A stretch of DNA of 64,000 nucleotides from Oligoflexus sp. (GTDB lineage: Bacteria; Bdellovibrionota_B; Oligoflexia; Oligoflexales; Oligoflexaceae), in the NCBI GenBank assembly GCA_014378195.1, contig JACMOC010000061.1, positions 186,001 through 250,000 of the forward strand, in the 5' to 3' direction. Numbering within the stretch: the stretch's first letter is position 1; the number at the start of each line of letters is the position of its first letter. Made by a program: the position numbers and the translations under genes. Under the pieces are notes generated by a model, which ran no database searches, was not told the origin of the DNA, and saw only the letters and a program-made list of their open reading frames with translations. Of the stretch, positions 8,988-17,146 are shown in pieces.

Positions 8988-10277
8988 ATGAACACTCAGC
9001 GGCTTCGTATCCTCCTTCTCGCTCAACAGAATAATCCTGATTGGATCAGCGTGCCGCTCGTCGGTTATCAGCATAGCGCAGCCCTTGCTGCGATTCATGA
9101 CGTCACGCTTGTCACGCACTTCGAGAATCGAGAGGCCATCGTAAAGGCGGGCGACACGTGGAAGGAGATCTATGCGATCGATCTCGGCATCTGGGAGACG
9201 TTTTATCGTTGGTGTTTCTGGAACCTTTTTAAAGGCGATCACGGTAGCCAGATTTTGACTGTTTTTCGTATACCTTTTTACTTTGCTTTTGAAGCCAAGG
9301 CTTGGGCGCATTACAAAAAGGCACTCAAGGGGGGAGAGTTTGATCTTGTGGTGCGTATCACACCCGTGGCGCCCGTCATCCCGAGTCTGTTTGCTTCACG
9401 CTGCCGGACGGCGAAGATTCCTTTTATTCTTGGGCCTATCAACGGTGGATTGCCCTGGCCTGTTGGGTACCAGCAGGCCGAGAAGCAGAAAGAATGGGTC
9501 TCCAGTTTACGGTCTTTTTACACATTCCTGCCCTTTGCACGATCCACCTATAAAGATGCACAGGCGCTAGTCGTGGGGTCCTCCGAAACTTATCGAGACT
9601 ATAAGCAGTTCGCTGACAAACTTTTTTTCATGCCCGAAAATGGCATCCGGGAGTCGATGGTTGTCGAACGTGCCCCCCGGGACCCAAGTTTGCCTCTCAA
9701 ACTTATTTTTGTCGGGCGGCTTGTCCCGTCGAAGGCCTGCGACATTGCATTGAAAGCAGCAGCTCCTCTGCTCCTCTCAGGAGCTGCGACTTTTACGGTT
9801 GTGGGCGACGGCGAAGAGCGACCGGTCCTGGAAGCGCTGGCGAAGGAACTCAATGTATCGGTGACCATCACGGGGATAGTTCCCCATGCACAGGCGATGG
9901 CCTATTTTCGAGCAGCAGATGTCCTTGTTTTTCCGAGTATTAGGGAGTTCGGCGGCGGCGTGATATTTGAAGCCCTAGCTCTCGGGTGCGTCCCTCTGGT
10001 GAGTAATTACGGGGGGCCTGGCGACATCGTGTTAGATGGCCGTACAGGATTTAAGATAGATCTGAAGGATGAAGAGTTTTCAATTGCAGGTTTTCGATTC
10101 GCGCTTGAGCGTCTTGCAAAGGATCGTCCTTTGCTTGAAACGATGGCCCGCGAGGGTCAGCGTTATGTTAAGGAAGAATTGAGCTGGAGGGGCAAGGCCC
10201 TGCAGATGACGAAGATTTTTCAGTGGTGTCTGGGTCGCGAGGCAAAGCCTGAGTATGCGCCGCCGCGTAAACTTTAA
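8988..10277 (+). CDS. glycosyltransferase, GT4 family
   Basis: A 429-residue GT-B glycosyltransferase (group 1). The start is ATG at 8988 (MNTQRLRI); an in-frame ATG at 8943 with one codon before it adds 16 residues of unlikely sequence. The N-terminal half is the acceptor domain. The C-terminal half has FVGRLVPSKACDIAL, VVGDGEER and the E-x7-E donor motif EFGGGVIFE, followed by LVSNYGGPGDIV. It transfers a sugar from a nucleotide donor, probably to a cell-envelope glycan or a small lipid; the sugar is unknown. It is a monocistronic gene divergent from the VWA gene, with a 204-bp shared promoter region. Confidence 0.88.
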   Translation: MNTQRLRILLLAQQNNPDWISVPLVGYQHSAALAAIHDVTLVTHFENREAIVKAGDTWKEIYAIDLGIWETFYRWCFWNLFKGDHGSQILTVFRIPFYFAFEAKAWAHYKKALKGGEFDLVVRITPVAPVIPSLFASRCRTAKIPFILGPINGGLPWPVGYQQAEKQKEWVSSLRSFYTFLPFARSTYKDAQALVVGSSETYRDYKQFADKLFFMPENGIRESMVVERAPRDPSLPLKLIFVGRLVPSKACDIALKAAAPLLLSGAATFTVVGDGEERPVLEALAKELNVSVTITGIVPHAQAMAYFRAADVLVFPSIREFGGGVIFEALALGCVPLVSNYGGPGDIVLDGRTGFKIDLKDEEFSIAGFRFALERLAKDRPLLETMAREGQRYVKEELSWRGKALQMTKIFQWCLGREAKPEYAPPRKL

Positions 10278-10280
10278 CGC

Positions 10281-10311
10281 AAAAAAAGGCAAAACCTTCG
10301 GGTATTGCCTT
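10281..10311 (-). terminator. intrinsic terminator of the hydrolase operon
   Basis: The arms AAGGCAATACC and GGTTTTGCCTT flank a CGAA loop, and on the minus strand they run into seven T residues. This fits the end of the minus-strand operon at 10358-13444. The stem may also serve the glycosyltransferase gene, which stops at 10277. Confidence 0.8.
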
Positions 10312-10357
10312 AACTGGTATGAATAAGAAATGTCGTGCTACCAATGACGATCGTGGC

Positions 10358-11500
10358 TTACAAACCGTTCTTTTTCCCACCGGCAAGTGTACTATCGATA
10401 AACTTGATTATATGCTTAGCCGTAAGATGCGGCGCCTCGACCTGAGGAGCATGTCCCACATCTTTTAAGAGCGTGTAGCGACTTCCTTCAATGAGCTCAT
10501 GCACAAGTTCGCCGTAAGTGTGGGGGAAGAGTTTGTCCTTGTCACCCCACATTACGTGCACAGGCATCTTCAGGTTTTTTAGGTCCTTATTCAGAAAAAT
10601 AGTTTCAAGGGCCGGATCAGTCCGCGACGTAACTCCTTTGAAAATATCGAGGATAAATCGTCCGTAAAGATCGTGGTTATCCTTGAACTGCTCAAATATA
10701 TAATCTTTGAGAAAAATCGGCAGAAGGGGAGCGCGATGGAAAATCGTTTTCCAGAAAATTTCGAATTCCTCGCGGTTCTTGATCTGAAACAGGACCTTGC
10801 CGCGCATAAAATCGTCGTAAGCCGAGTCGTAGCGTGTGTCGATGACAGCAGCCGTATCAATCAGGGTCAAAGACTTTACGAGATCCGGTCTTATCGCGGC
10901 AAGCTTCAGCGCCATCGCTCCGCCTAGGGAATTACCGATGACATGAACGGGTCCGCAGTCAAGCGCTTCGAAAAATTCGACCATCCAGCGTCCGTAGCCT
11001 TCGATGCTGTAAGTCGTATCGCTTTTAAAACTTGCGCCAAAGCCGGGTAGATCAAACGCCATCATATTGTAGCGTCGTGTAAGATGCATGGCGAGTGGGT
11101 AACAACCGTCTTTGCTATCACCGAATCCGTGGATGAATAGAACGGTTTCTGGATGAGCGTTGTTTGTTTTCCAATAGGCAATGGCTCCATCTGAAATTTT
11201 GGCTTCATACACTTGGGCTTTGATAAGCTGCCGACCCAACGCGATAGATTTGAGATAAACCTCATGGCCTATGCGTGCGCGTGTCGAGTCCTGGAGATCG
11301 GTAATGCGTTCGCCGATGCGTGCCAGATTCCAATCCTGTTGCTCGAAGGCTTTAAGCGGGGAGAACACAGCAGCTTCGAGACTCGGGCGCCATTGATCGA
11401 GAGTGCCGTAGACCTGCTTCGTGGTGTCAGCGACCCACGTTTTCAGTTTTGCTGTGTTAGGACGGAGCCGTTCAAAAGAATTGTTCCATTGCAATGGCAT
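10358..11500 (-). CDS. alpha/beta-hydrolase
   Basis: A 380-residue hydrolase. The start is ATG at 11500 (MPLQWNN), preceded by AGGAG; the open frame reaches 11548 without an RBS. About 110 residues of helical N-terminal sequence precede the fold. The core has LFIHGFGDSKDG (oxyanion), IGNSLGGAMAL (nucleophile Ser), MWGDKDKLFPH (acid) and KDVGHAPQVEAP (His). The closest general type is the epoxide hydrolase/MhpC/lipase group, so the substrate is not predictable. It sits 64 bp downstream of the LtaS-like gene on the same strand and probably shares its transcript. Confidence 0.85.
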   Translation of the reverse strand: MPLQWNNSFERLRPNTAKLKTWVADTTKQVYGTLDQWRPSLEAAVFSPLKAFEQQDWNLARIGERITDLQDSTRARIGHEVYLKSIALGRQLIKAQVYEAKISDGAIAYWKTNNAHPETVLFIHGFGDSKDGCYPLAMHLTRRYNMMAFDLPGFGASFKSDTTYSIEGYGRWMVEFFEALDCGPVHVIGNSLGGAMALKLAAIRPDLVKSLTLIDTAAVIDTRYDSAYDDFMRGKVLFQIKNREEFEIFWKTIFHRAPLLPIFLKDYIFEQFKDNHDLYGRFILDIFKGVTSRTDPALETIFLNKDLKNLKMPVHVMWGDKDKLFPHTYGELVHELIEGSRYTLLKDVGHAPQVEAPHLTAKHIIKFIDSTLAGGKKNGL

Positions 11501-11563
11501 ATGAGATCTCCTGTTTGAACACCGCTTAAGCCCATGAATAAGAGTCAAAGACCCATAGATTTT

Positions 11564-13444
11564 TTACCAGATTAGCTGGTTTCGTACCATACCATTGTTG
11601 TAGTAATGGGCAATGGCCTTGAGGAAGAGTTCTTTGTTTTGTAGCTCCGAGGGGGACATTTCTGTTTTTTTATCTGAGTTAAGAATAGGGAACTGCAGGG
11701 TTCTACCGTCCAACCACCAGCTTAAGCCAAAATCTCGTCCCACCAAATGGTAACCATCGGATTCAAAAAGCACGATACCAGGTCTTTTTTCCAACCTGCA
11801 GAGCGACTCACCGAAATGACTTGATTCAGTGGGTTGAAGGCGCTCGAGATCCAGGAGGGTCGCGGCGACGTCGGCGTGTTGAACTGCGGCACTGGTAGCG
11901 GCCGTAGTGAAAGGCAGTGGTTTGTTGTTCATGATAAAGAGCAGCGGCACATGAAATCGCCCCGGAATCGTGTCATTTTCAGGGAATTCCTGCTTGGAGG
12001 TATGGTCTGCGGTAAATACAAAGAGTGTGTCTTTGAACCAAGGCTCCTGTTCCGCTGTTTCATAAAACCGCTTGAGAGCGAGATCCGAATACCCGAGGCT
12101 TTCGTGAATCTCAAGCGTGCCTTTCGGAAACCGGCCTGTGTGTTCTGCGGGAATTGTATAGGGATGATGCGAACTCAAAGTAAATAGAGCTGCGAAAAAC
12201 GAGCGCGGCTTTTTGCTTAGGTCCTTTGCTACGAACTGGAGGAAAGGCTCGTCAAAGACACCCCATTTTCCATCGTAGTCTTTTTTATCTGGATATTGAT
12301 CGGCACCGATATACTCGTTGAATCCTAACCGTTTTGTCATGACGTCGAAGAACATCGTGCCGTTGTTACCGCCGTGGTAAAAGACGGTGTCGTAGCCATG
12401 CGACGCAAAAACTTCAGGGGCTCCGACGATTTTGTTTGTTTGGTAGGGTGAGGTAATAAAAGGCGGTTCCATCCACTCCGGAATTCCTGCAAACAAGGCG
12501 GGAAGAGCGTCTATCGAACGACGGCCGTTGGCATAGGCGTTACCGAAGTAACTCCCGCGCGCCGTGAGACTCTTTAAAAACGGTGCATAACCCGCGCCTT
12601 CATGGGGCGGAAATACATACTCTGATCCAAAGCTCTCGAGGATCACGACCACAACGTTTTTGGGTTTCGGCCATACTGGCGGAAGGGGCGACGACGATGA
12701 GTCGAGTTCAGTGAGCAGAGTCTTTTTCACGCTGTCCGTGCTCAGATCGTGGAGTTCAACGACAGCTTCTTTATCGCTTGATTTGAGGATAGTGAAGGTA
12801 CTGTTGAGAACGAGCGCACCTAACTCAGGATTCATAGAAAAAGCGTTGGCGGGAATAAGGGGTTTGGCCTGCCATCCCCCGCGAATCGCAAGGGCACCTA
12901 GAAGGGCAACCAACGTGAATTCACCCATACGTCCCCACACAGGCCACCTGGCACGAAGTTCGCGACGGGATGGTGTGCGGTACACACGAACGCTCAAATA
13001 GCCTAAGATCGCATAAAACGCGATCATAAGCAGTGAGAAGTACCAGTAGTAGAGTGCGATCTGCGTTGTTTGGTCACCAATATCCCGAGCAAGCAGAAAA
13101 TTATCGGCTGTCAGACGTTTGCCGGTAAATCGAAAATATTCGAGATCGATAACGTTGAGAGACAGGGCAAACCCGTTTACAACTGTAAAAAATGAGCCGA
13201 GAACAATGGTGCGAGGCTTCTCGAAGATGCCGATAGGGAGCATAACGATAAGATAGGGGAGGAGATTGATCAAGGCAATGGCGGCCAAGTCATACCGTAA
13301 ACCGTTGAAGCAAGCCAAGATGATATCGATCAGTCCGCTATGCAAAAATAACTGTCGATTCAAAAAGTAAAAAAGTATCCGTAAAACGGAGTAGAGGGCG
13401 ATAAGCACACTGGTTTGTAGAGCAATCCGTCGTAGGGCCAACAC
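11564..13444 (-). CDS. LtaS/sulfatase-family membrane phosphotransferase
   Basis: A 626-residue protein starting at GTG 13444 with GAGAGGAA upstream. About five membrane segments occupy residues 8-190. An alkaline-phosphatase-fold domain follows on the outer face of the membrane, with VVVILESFGSEY (metal-binding E270), NGRRSIDALPALFAG (nucleophile S310 at the position of the LtaS threonine), SSHHPY and FTADHTSK (metal-binding D-H). Relatives move phosphoglycerol or phosphoethanolamine from phospholipids to glycans (LtaS, OpgB, EptA-like). In a Gram-negative it most likely modifies periplasmic glucans or lipopolysaccharide; the donor head-group is not visible in the sequence. Confidence 0.87.
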   Translation of the reverse strand: MLALRRIALQTSVLIALYSVLRILFYFLNRQLFLHSGLIDIILACFNGLRYDLAAIALINLLPYLIVMLPIGIFEKPRTIVLGSFFTVVNGFALSLNVIDLEYFRFTGKRLTADNFLLARDIGDQTTQIALYYWYFSLLMIAFYAILGYLSVRVYRTPSRRELRARWPVWGRMGEFTLVALLGALAIRGGWQAKPLIPANAFSMNPELGALVLNSTFTILKSSDKEAVVELHDLSTDSVKKTLLTELDSSSSPLPPVWPKPKNVVVVILESFGSEYVFPPHEGAGYAPFLKSLTARGSYFGNAYANGRRSIDALPALFAGIPEWMEPPFITSPYQTNKIVGAPEVFASHGYDTVFYHGGNNGTMFFDVMTKRLGFNEYIGADQYPDKKDYDGKWGVFDEPFLQFVAKDLSKKPRSFFAALFTLSSHHPYTIPAEHTGRFPKGTLEIHESLGYSDLALKRFYETAEQEPWFKDTLFVFTADHTSKQEFPENDTIPGRFHVPLLFIMNNKPLPFTTAATSAAVQHADVAATLLDLERLQPTESSHFGESLCRLEKRPGIVLFESDGYHLVGRDFGLSWWLDGRTLQFPILNSDKKTEMSPSELQNKELFLKAIAHYYNNGMVRNQLIW

Positions 13445-13626
13445 AGAATTTCCTCTCCCGAAACATGATCTAAGAGAGGTACTCTTTTTGCATATTTTAG
13501 TCGATAGGCATCAAAGCGTGAGATGGTTTCAGGGTCATTAACGCTGAGTGGAATAATCGGGATCGAAACGAGAAGTAAATGCCATAATAGCATGATAAAA
13601 TATGAAATGCATACGATTTATGTCTT

Positions 13627-13645
13627 GCGAATGATAACTATTCTC
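13627..13645. promoter_or_regulatory. candidate Fur-like box
   Basis: The 19 bases GCGAATGATAACTATTCTC match the classical Fur consensus GATAATGATAATCATTATC at 14 positions. The site is 57 bp before the TetR gene and 182 bp before the LtaS-like gene. Weaker than the site at 45288. Confidence 0.35.
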
Positions 13646-13702
13646 GTAATCATAGGGGATACTTAAAAAGTTGCATTCTCGCGTGTCGAAGACAGGGTTT
13701 TC

Positions 13703-14299
13703 ATGAAAGAGACTAGGACCAAAATAGAACGTGATTCGGCGGCTGTCCGTAAGGACAAGCTCATGGGTGCGGCGCTTAAATTATTTTCCGAATTTGGATT
13801 CCACGGTGTGGCCGTTCCGAAGATCGCGAAGGATGCGGGCATGTCGACCGGTTCGGTCTACAATTATTTCGAAAGCAAAGAAGAGCTGGTCAACGAACTC
13901 TTTTGGGTTTGGAAAGACCAACTCAAAAGTTATTATCTCACTGATTATCCCATGACCGAAAACACCGAAGGTCAATTTATTTTCATCTGGAACAGGCTCC
14001 ACCAGTATGCCCATGATTTTCCGGATGCATTTCAATTCATTGAAAGCCAGCTTCACTCGAGTTATCTGACAAAAGAGTGTGCTGATCTTGAAGAGGAGGT
14101 CTTTGAGATAGGCCGGATGTTCGTGCGAGGTGGACAAGCAGCCGGTGTTTTGCGTGACAATGATCCGCAGATGATAGTCGCGTTCTTTTTTGGGGCTTTC
14201 GTGCAGTATTTTAAGGACACTCGGGCCTGTCGACAGAAGTGGAGCCTCGAGGCGAGTCTCGAGGTTCGCGATCTGTGTTGGACGTCTATGCTAAAGTAG
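13703..14299 (+). CDS. TetR-family transcriptional regulator
   Basis: A 198-residue repressor. The N-terminal helix-turn-helix covers residues 15-65, with KIAKDAGMSTGSVYNYFESK as positioning and recognition helices. The C-terminal ligand domain is helical and has no named subfamily I can assign. It has 10 bp to the convergent methyltransferase gene. The nearest TetR-type palindrome in the window is at 16806-16821, before the polyketide synthase operon, so it may control that operon; this is inference. It may also control itself. Confidence 0.9.
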   Translation: MKETRTKIERDSAAVRKDKLMGAALKLFSEFGFHGVAVPKIAKDAGMSTGSVYNYFESKEELVNELFWVWKDQLKSYYLTDYPMTENTEGQFIFIWNRLHQYAHDFPDAFQFIESQLHSSYLTKECADLEEEVFEIGRMFVRGGQAAGVLRDNDPQMIVAFFFGAFVQYFKDTRACRQKWSLEASLEVRDLCWTSMLK

Positions 14300-14309
14300 G
14301 ATCACAAGA

Positions 14310-15056
14310 TCAAAGCTTCCTGCCATAACCCATATACCCAAGACTCAGCCCTGAAGTGAACTTAAAATCAAAGTCCTTGTGAACCTTGCGTGTCAAAACC
14401 GAGGCAAAAAATGGCCAGTGAAATATACAGGGCCTAAGGCCACGCATGTTTTTTATTTCTAACCCGGCCGTACGCAGCATTTCTTTGAGCTCGACCGGTT
14501 TGATAAACATCCGAAGAAGATGAAAGTTCTTAGGGCAGTCCCTGGCGATGAACTCGACGGCATGGACAGCCAAAAGACCCGCAATAAACGTACGGTTGAA
14601 TGTATAAAACAGCATGATTCCACCCGGTTTCAGAACGCGGGAGGCCTCTTTGATCGCTAGTCCGGGCTGTTCAACATGCTCTAGAAAATCGAGTAGCATC
14701 ACGGCATCAAATGTTGCATCGGGATAATCCAATCCGAAAGCATTGCCCGCCCTATAGGTGACATTCGCGCCTTCAGGGGCGTGGCGAAGGGCCACTGCAA
14801 CCGAACTTGCCGATTGATCCACACCGTGCATCTCATAGCCATCGGCTGCAAGTTTATTGGAAATCAATCCGGCCCCAAATCCCACGTCGAGGATCTTTGC
14901 GCCCTTCGGTAGATTTTCAGCAGCAAATATTTCGCGAACGTAGATGGTTTTCACTTTCGACTCGGCTTTAAGTAGGCCGATGATGTGACCGTCATCATTG
15001 TACCAACGTTCATCAAGTTCATCGTAAAAATCATTATTAATGACTGCTTCGGACAT
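14310..15056 (-). CDS. UbiG-like SAM-dependent O-methyltransferase
   Basis: A 248-residue class I methyltransferase. The start is ATG at 15056 (MSEAVINN), which overlaps the end of the membrane-protein gene by 20 bp. The N-terminal FYDELDERWYNDDG resembles the W-W-D-x-x-G entrance of UbiG. Motif I is ILDVGFGAGLIS (residues 55-66), followed by an acidic GVDQS loop and DAVMLLDFLEHVEQP. UbiG methylates phenolic hydroxyls of ubiquinone precursors; here the neighbour is a type III polyketide synthase whose usual products are alkylresorcinols or alkylpyrones, so methylation of that phenolic lipid is the likely role. Last gene of the operon. Confidence 0.85.
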   Translation of the reverse strand: MSEAVINNDFYDELDERWYNDDGHIIGLLKAESKVKTIYVREIFAAENLPKGAKILDVGFGAGLISNKLAADGYEMHGVDQSASSVAVALRHAPEGANVTYRAGNAFGLDYPDATFDAVMLLDFLEHVEQPGLAIKEASRVLKPGGIMLFYTFNRTFIAGLLAVHAVEFIARDCPKNFHLLRMFIKPVELKEMLRTAGLEIKNMRGLRPCIFHWPFFASVLTRKVHKDFDFKFTSGLSLGYMGYGRKL

Positions 15057-15495
15057 AATAGACGTTCCAATATAAATGTTGATACACGCCCCAGAGAAAA
15101 ACGCCAAGCGGCAGAGCCTTGAGTTCCCAGATCGTCGGATCGAGGACCCACACCACTCCGATAATAACGAGTAGGGCGCCGTGTAAAATGAAAAGTAACG
15201 AGTGACACCACTGTTCGATGGGACTGCAGGCCTCTGCATGAATCCACTCATCCTTGGTGATAAGGAGAGAGGAGGCAAAAGCTAGTATAATAAAAACAAT
15301 CACGGCTATCCGCGAAGGCTCAAAAAAAGCAGGCACACACACAGCGGCACAAAATAGACTTGTGTCAGCAACGTGACCCCAACGTTCGAAGCGCTCAAGG
15401 CCACGGCGATGATGAAAGATGCCTTCATCGATAAACATCATCAGAGCCTGGAGACCAGCGCAGAGCATCAAAATCAGACGCAAAGTGTCTATCAT
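15037..15495 (-). CDS. small integral membrane protein of the type III PKS operon
   Basis: A 152-residue protein with four hydrophobic segments (about residues 1-20, 48-75, 95-120 and 128-147) separated by short charged loops, one with HHRRGLERFERWGH. The start is taken at ATG 15495, just after the stop of the synthase gene, with AGGA inside the synthase tail; a GTG nine bases earlier is possible. I do not recognise the family. Its place between the synthase and the methyltransferase, coupled on both sides, implies a part in making, modifying or moving the same lipid. Histidines in loop 1 and near the C-terminus (YQHLYW) could bind metal. Confidence 0.8.
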   Translation of the reverse strand: MIDTLRLILMLCAGLQALMMFIDEGIFHHRRGLERFERWGHVADTSLFCAAVCVPAFFEPSRIAVIVFIILAFASSLLITKDEWIHAEACSPIEQWCHSLLFILHGALLVIIGVVWVLDPTIWELKALPLGVFLWGVYQHLYWNVYYVRSSH

Positions 15496-15497
15496 AT

Positions 15498-16631
15498 TTA
15501 ACACTTCCTAAGGAGATTCATCGTCAATGTAAGGCCTGGGCCGAAAGCCATGGATACGATTAATTCGCCTCTTTTCACGGTACGATCCTCCTGCATGGAC
15601 TTCCAGACATGAGGGAGAGTTGCTGATGACATGTTGCCATGTTTCCTGAGAACCGCTTTGCTGTGGCGAACGGATTCGTCGGGAAGGCCAAGTGTCTCCT
15701 GGATGGATTCAACAATGCGCGGTCCACCGGGGTGCACTGCGTAGCGCGTGACTTCGCTCCTCTTCACGCCGTTTTCTTCGAGAAAAGTTGCGAAGTGCTG
15801 CGCGATGACGCGATTCAGCTGAGTCACAACTTTGCGGCTAAGCGTCATATGAAAACGGGAATCCTGAAGATCCCAAGCCATATACTGCGAACTTTCGGGA
15901 ACGATTGCTTCGTAATGAGCAACGAGAGCCAAGGCATTGGGCGTTTCTTTGCGGCCGAGGTCCATCCGAGCGCAACCATCAGCAAAGAGGATATTGCTGA
16001 CAACTTGATCGGGGTCAGTCGCCAAAGGATCGAGATGCAGCGTGCAAAGCTCAGTACTTAAAACAGAGACTGTCTCGTCAAGGGCAACACTCCGCGTGAG
16101 CTGTGCTCCCATATGGACGCCTGGGATCGAAGCGTAGCAACCCATGTGTCCTAGCTTCAAGAGTCTCGTTTGATTCTCCCAGCCTTTTTCAAGCAAAAGC
16201 ATCTGAGCCGGGTAAGGGGCCCGGTATCCCGTACAGGAAATATCAACGATATATTTGGGAGCCTTCGTGGTTGCGGCAAAGGCGGAGCGTGCCATTGTTT
16301 GGGCTGCATCGACATAGATCTTCATACGATCCTGGAGCGGGGGCGCATACCAGGGGGAAACAGATCTATCGGAACGGACGGACTCCTTAAAGAGGGTCAT
16401 CTCATCCCAGGCGGTTTTTTTGAAATCAACAAGCACAGAACCACGCGCCTGAATATTGTCGTTGCCGAGAAGTCGTTCGTAGAGATTGAGGGCCTTCGAT
16501 CTTTGCTCGTCGGTGCCGTCGCGTTGGAGAGCCCTCATGATCCAGCCAATGCTCTCACCCTGAGTCATCTGATAAGGGGTCGGGATGGATTCGATTTTCT
16601 GGATATAAGCGATTGGTTCGACTGTCGACAT
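15498..16631 (-). CDS. type III polyketide synthase (chalcone/stilbene synthase family)
   Basis: A 377-residue homodimeric ketosynthase that extends an acyl-CoA starter with malonyl-CoA. The complete catalytic triad is visible: Cys165 in LGHMGCYASIPG, His300 in AVHPGGPRIVE and Asn333 in HGNMSSATLPHVW. The C-terminal GPGLTL loop is the family's GFGPG-type turn. Bacterial relatives with a downstream methyltransferase (for example the srs operon of Streptomyces and the bps operon of Bacillus) make alkylresorcinols and alkylpyrones for the membrane. RBS AAAGGA precedes the ATG. First gene of a three-gene operon with a TetR-type palindrome 175 bp upstream. Confidence 0.92.
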   Translation of the reverse strand: MSTVEPIAYIQKIESIPTPYQMTQGESIGWIMRALQRDGTDEQRSKALNLYERLLGNDNIQARGSVLVDFKKTAWDEMTLFKESVRSDRSVSPWYAPPLQDRMKIYVDAAQTMARSAFAATTKAPKYIVDISCTGYRAPYPAQMLLLEKGWENQTRLLKLGHMGCYASIPGVHMGAQLTRSVALDETVSVLSTELCTLHLDPLATDPDQVVSNILFADGCARMDLGRKETPNALALVAHYEAIVPESSQYMAWDLQDSRFHMTLSRKVVTQLNRVIAQHFATFLEENGVKRSEVTRYAVHPGGPRIVESIQETLGLPDESVRHSKAVLRKHGNMSSATLPHVWKSMQEDRTVKRGELIVSMAFGPGLTLTMNLLRKC

Positions 16632-16805
16632 AATATGTTCCTTTGGTGTCGTTACGGCTTCAAAACCATATCCGGCCCGGGTTTTAGGAGACAGCCGAAT
16701 CTGGGCTCCCGCCTTGGTCGTTTCTCAAAAAGCTTTGTAATTAGAACGGACTATAAGCATTTCAAAAAATCTCTGGAAGTAATGGTGAGACCCTCTTTCA
16801 CCATC

Positions 16806-16821
16806 GAATGAATGTTCATTC
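16806..16821. promoter_or_regulatory. TetR/FadR-type palindromic operator
   Basis: A perfect inverted repeat GAATGA-N4-TCATTC. It matches the arms of the FadR (YsiA) operator of Bacillus (TGAATGA-N4-TCATTCA) at all but one of the outer bases. It lies 175 bp upstream of the type III synthase start and 325 bp from the lipoprotein gene at 17147. The rest of the 515-bp gap (16632-17146) shows no gene or other clear element. Binding by a fatty-acyl-CoA-responsive TetR protein is inferred. Confidence 0.55.
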
Positions 16822-17146
16822 AGATCGGGTTATGGGGTACTCACGTGAGGAAGTCAAACCGAAATACTAGTCACTGAGCAGAAAACCGGTTTTTCCCGGG
16901 TAATTTACACATCTTAAGTAAATCTTGGCTGTTTTAATGGCGATAGCGGTCGAAAAATCTAAGAAAAGACTAAGGGTTAGCTTGATATATAGGATTACCC
17001 GCGAAGTTAAGGCTATAATGGTCTCAATCAAATCATGAAGTGTCTCGATCCAGGCCCGAAACGAAACTTGAAATCTTCGTAAAATATTACTGAAGGTTTT
17101 TCCGCAATCGTTCGATAAGGGAGCTGAACTTTAGGAAGTAACAAAA

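Noticed and set aside
8838-9311. A 157-residue open frame on the minus strand
   Set aside because: It lies over the N-terminal part of the well-supported glycosyltransferase, has no RBS and no domain, and is a shadow frame.
13360-13593. A 77-residue hydrophobic frame before the LtaS-like gene
   Set aside because: It overlaps the real GTG start in another frame, has no RBS, and shows no family.
16170-16811. A 213-residue open frame on the plus strand
   Set aside because: It runs antisense through the type III polyketide synthase and shows no protein-like composition.
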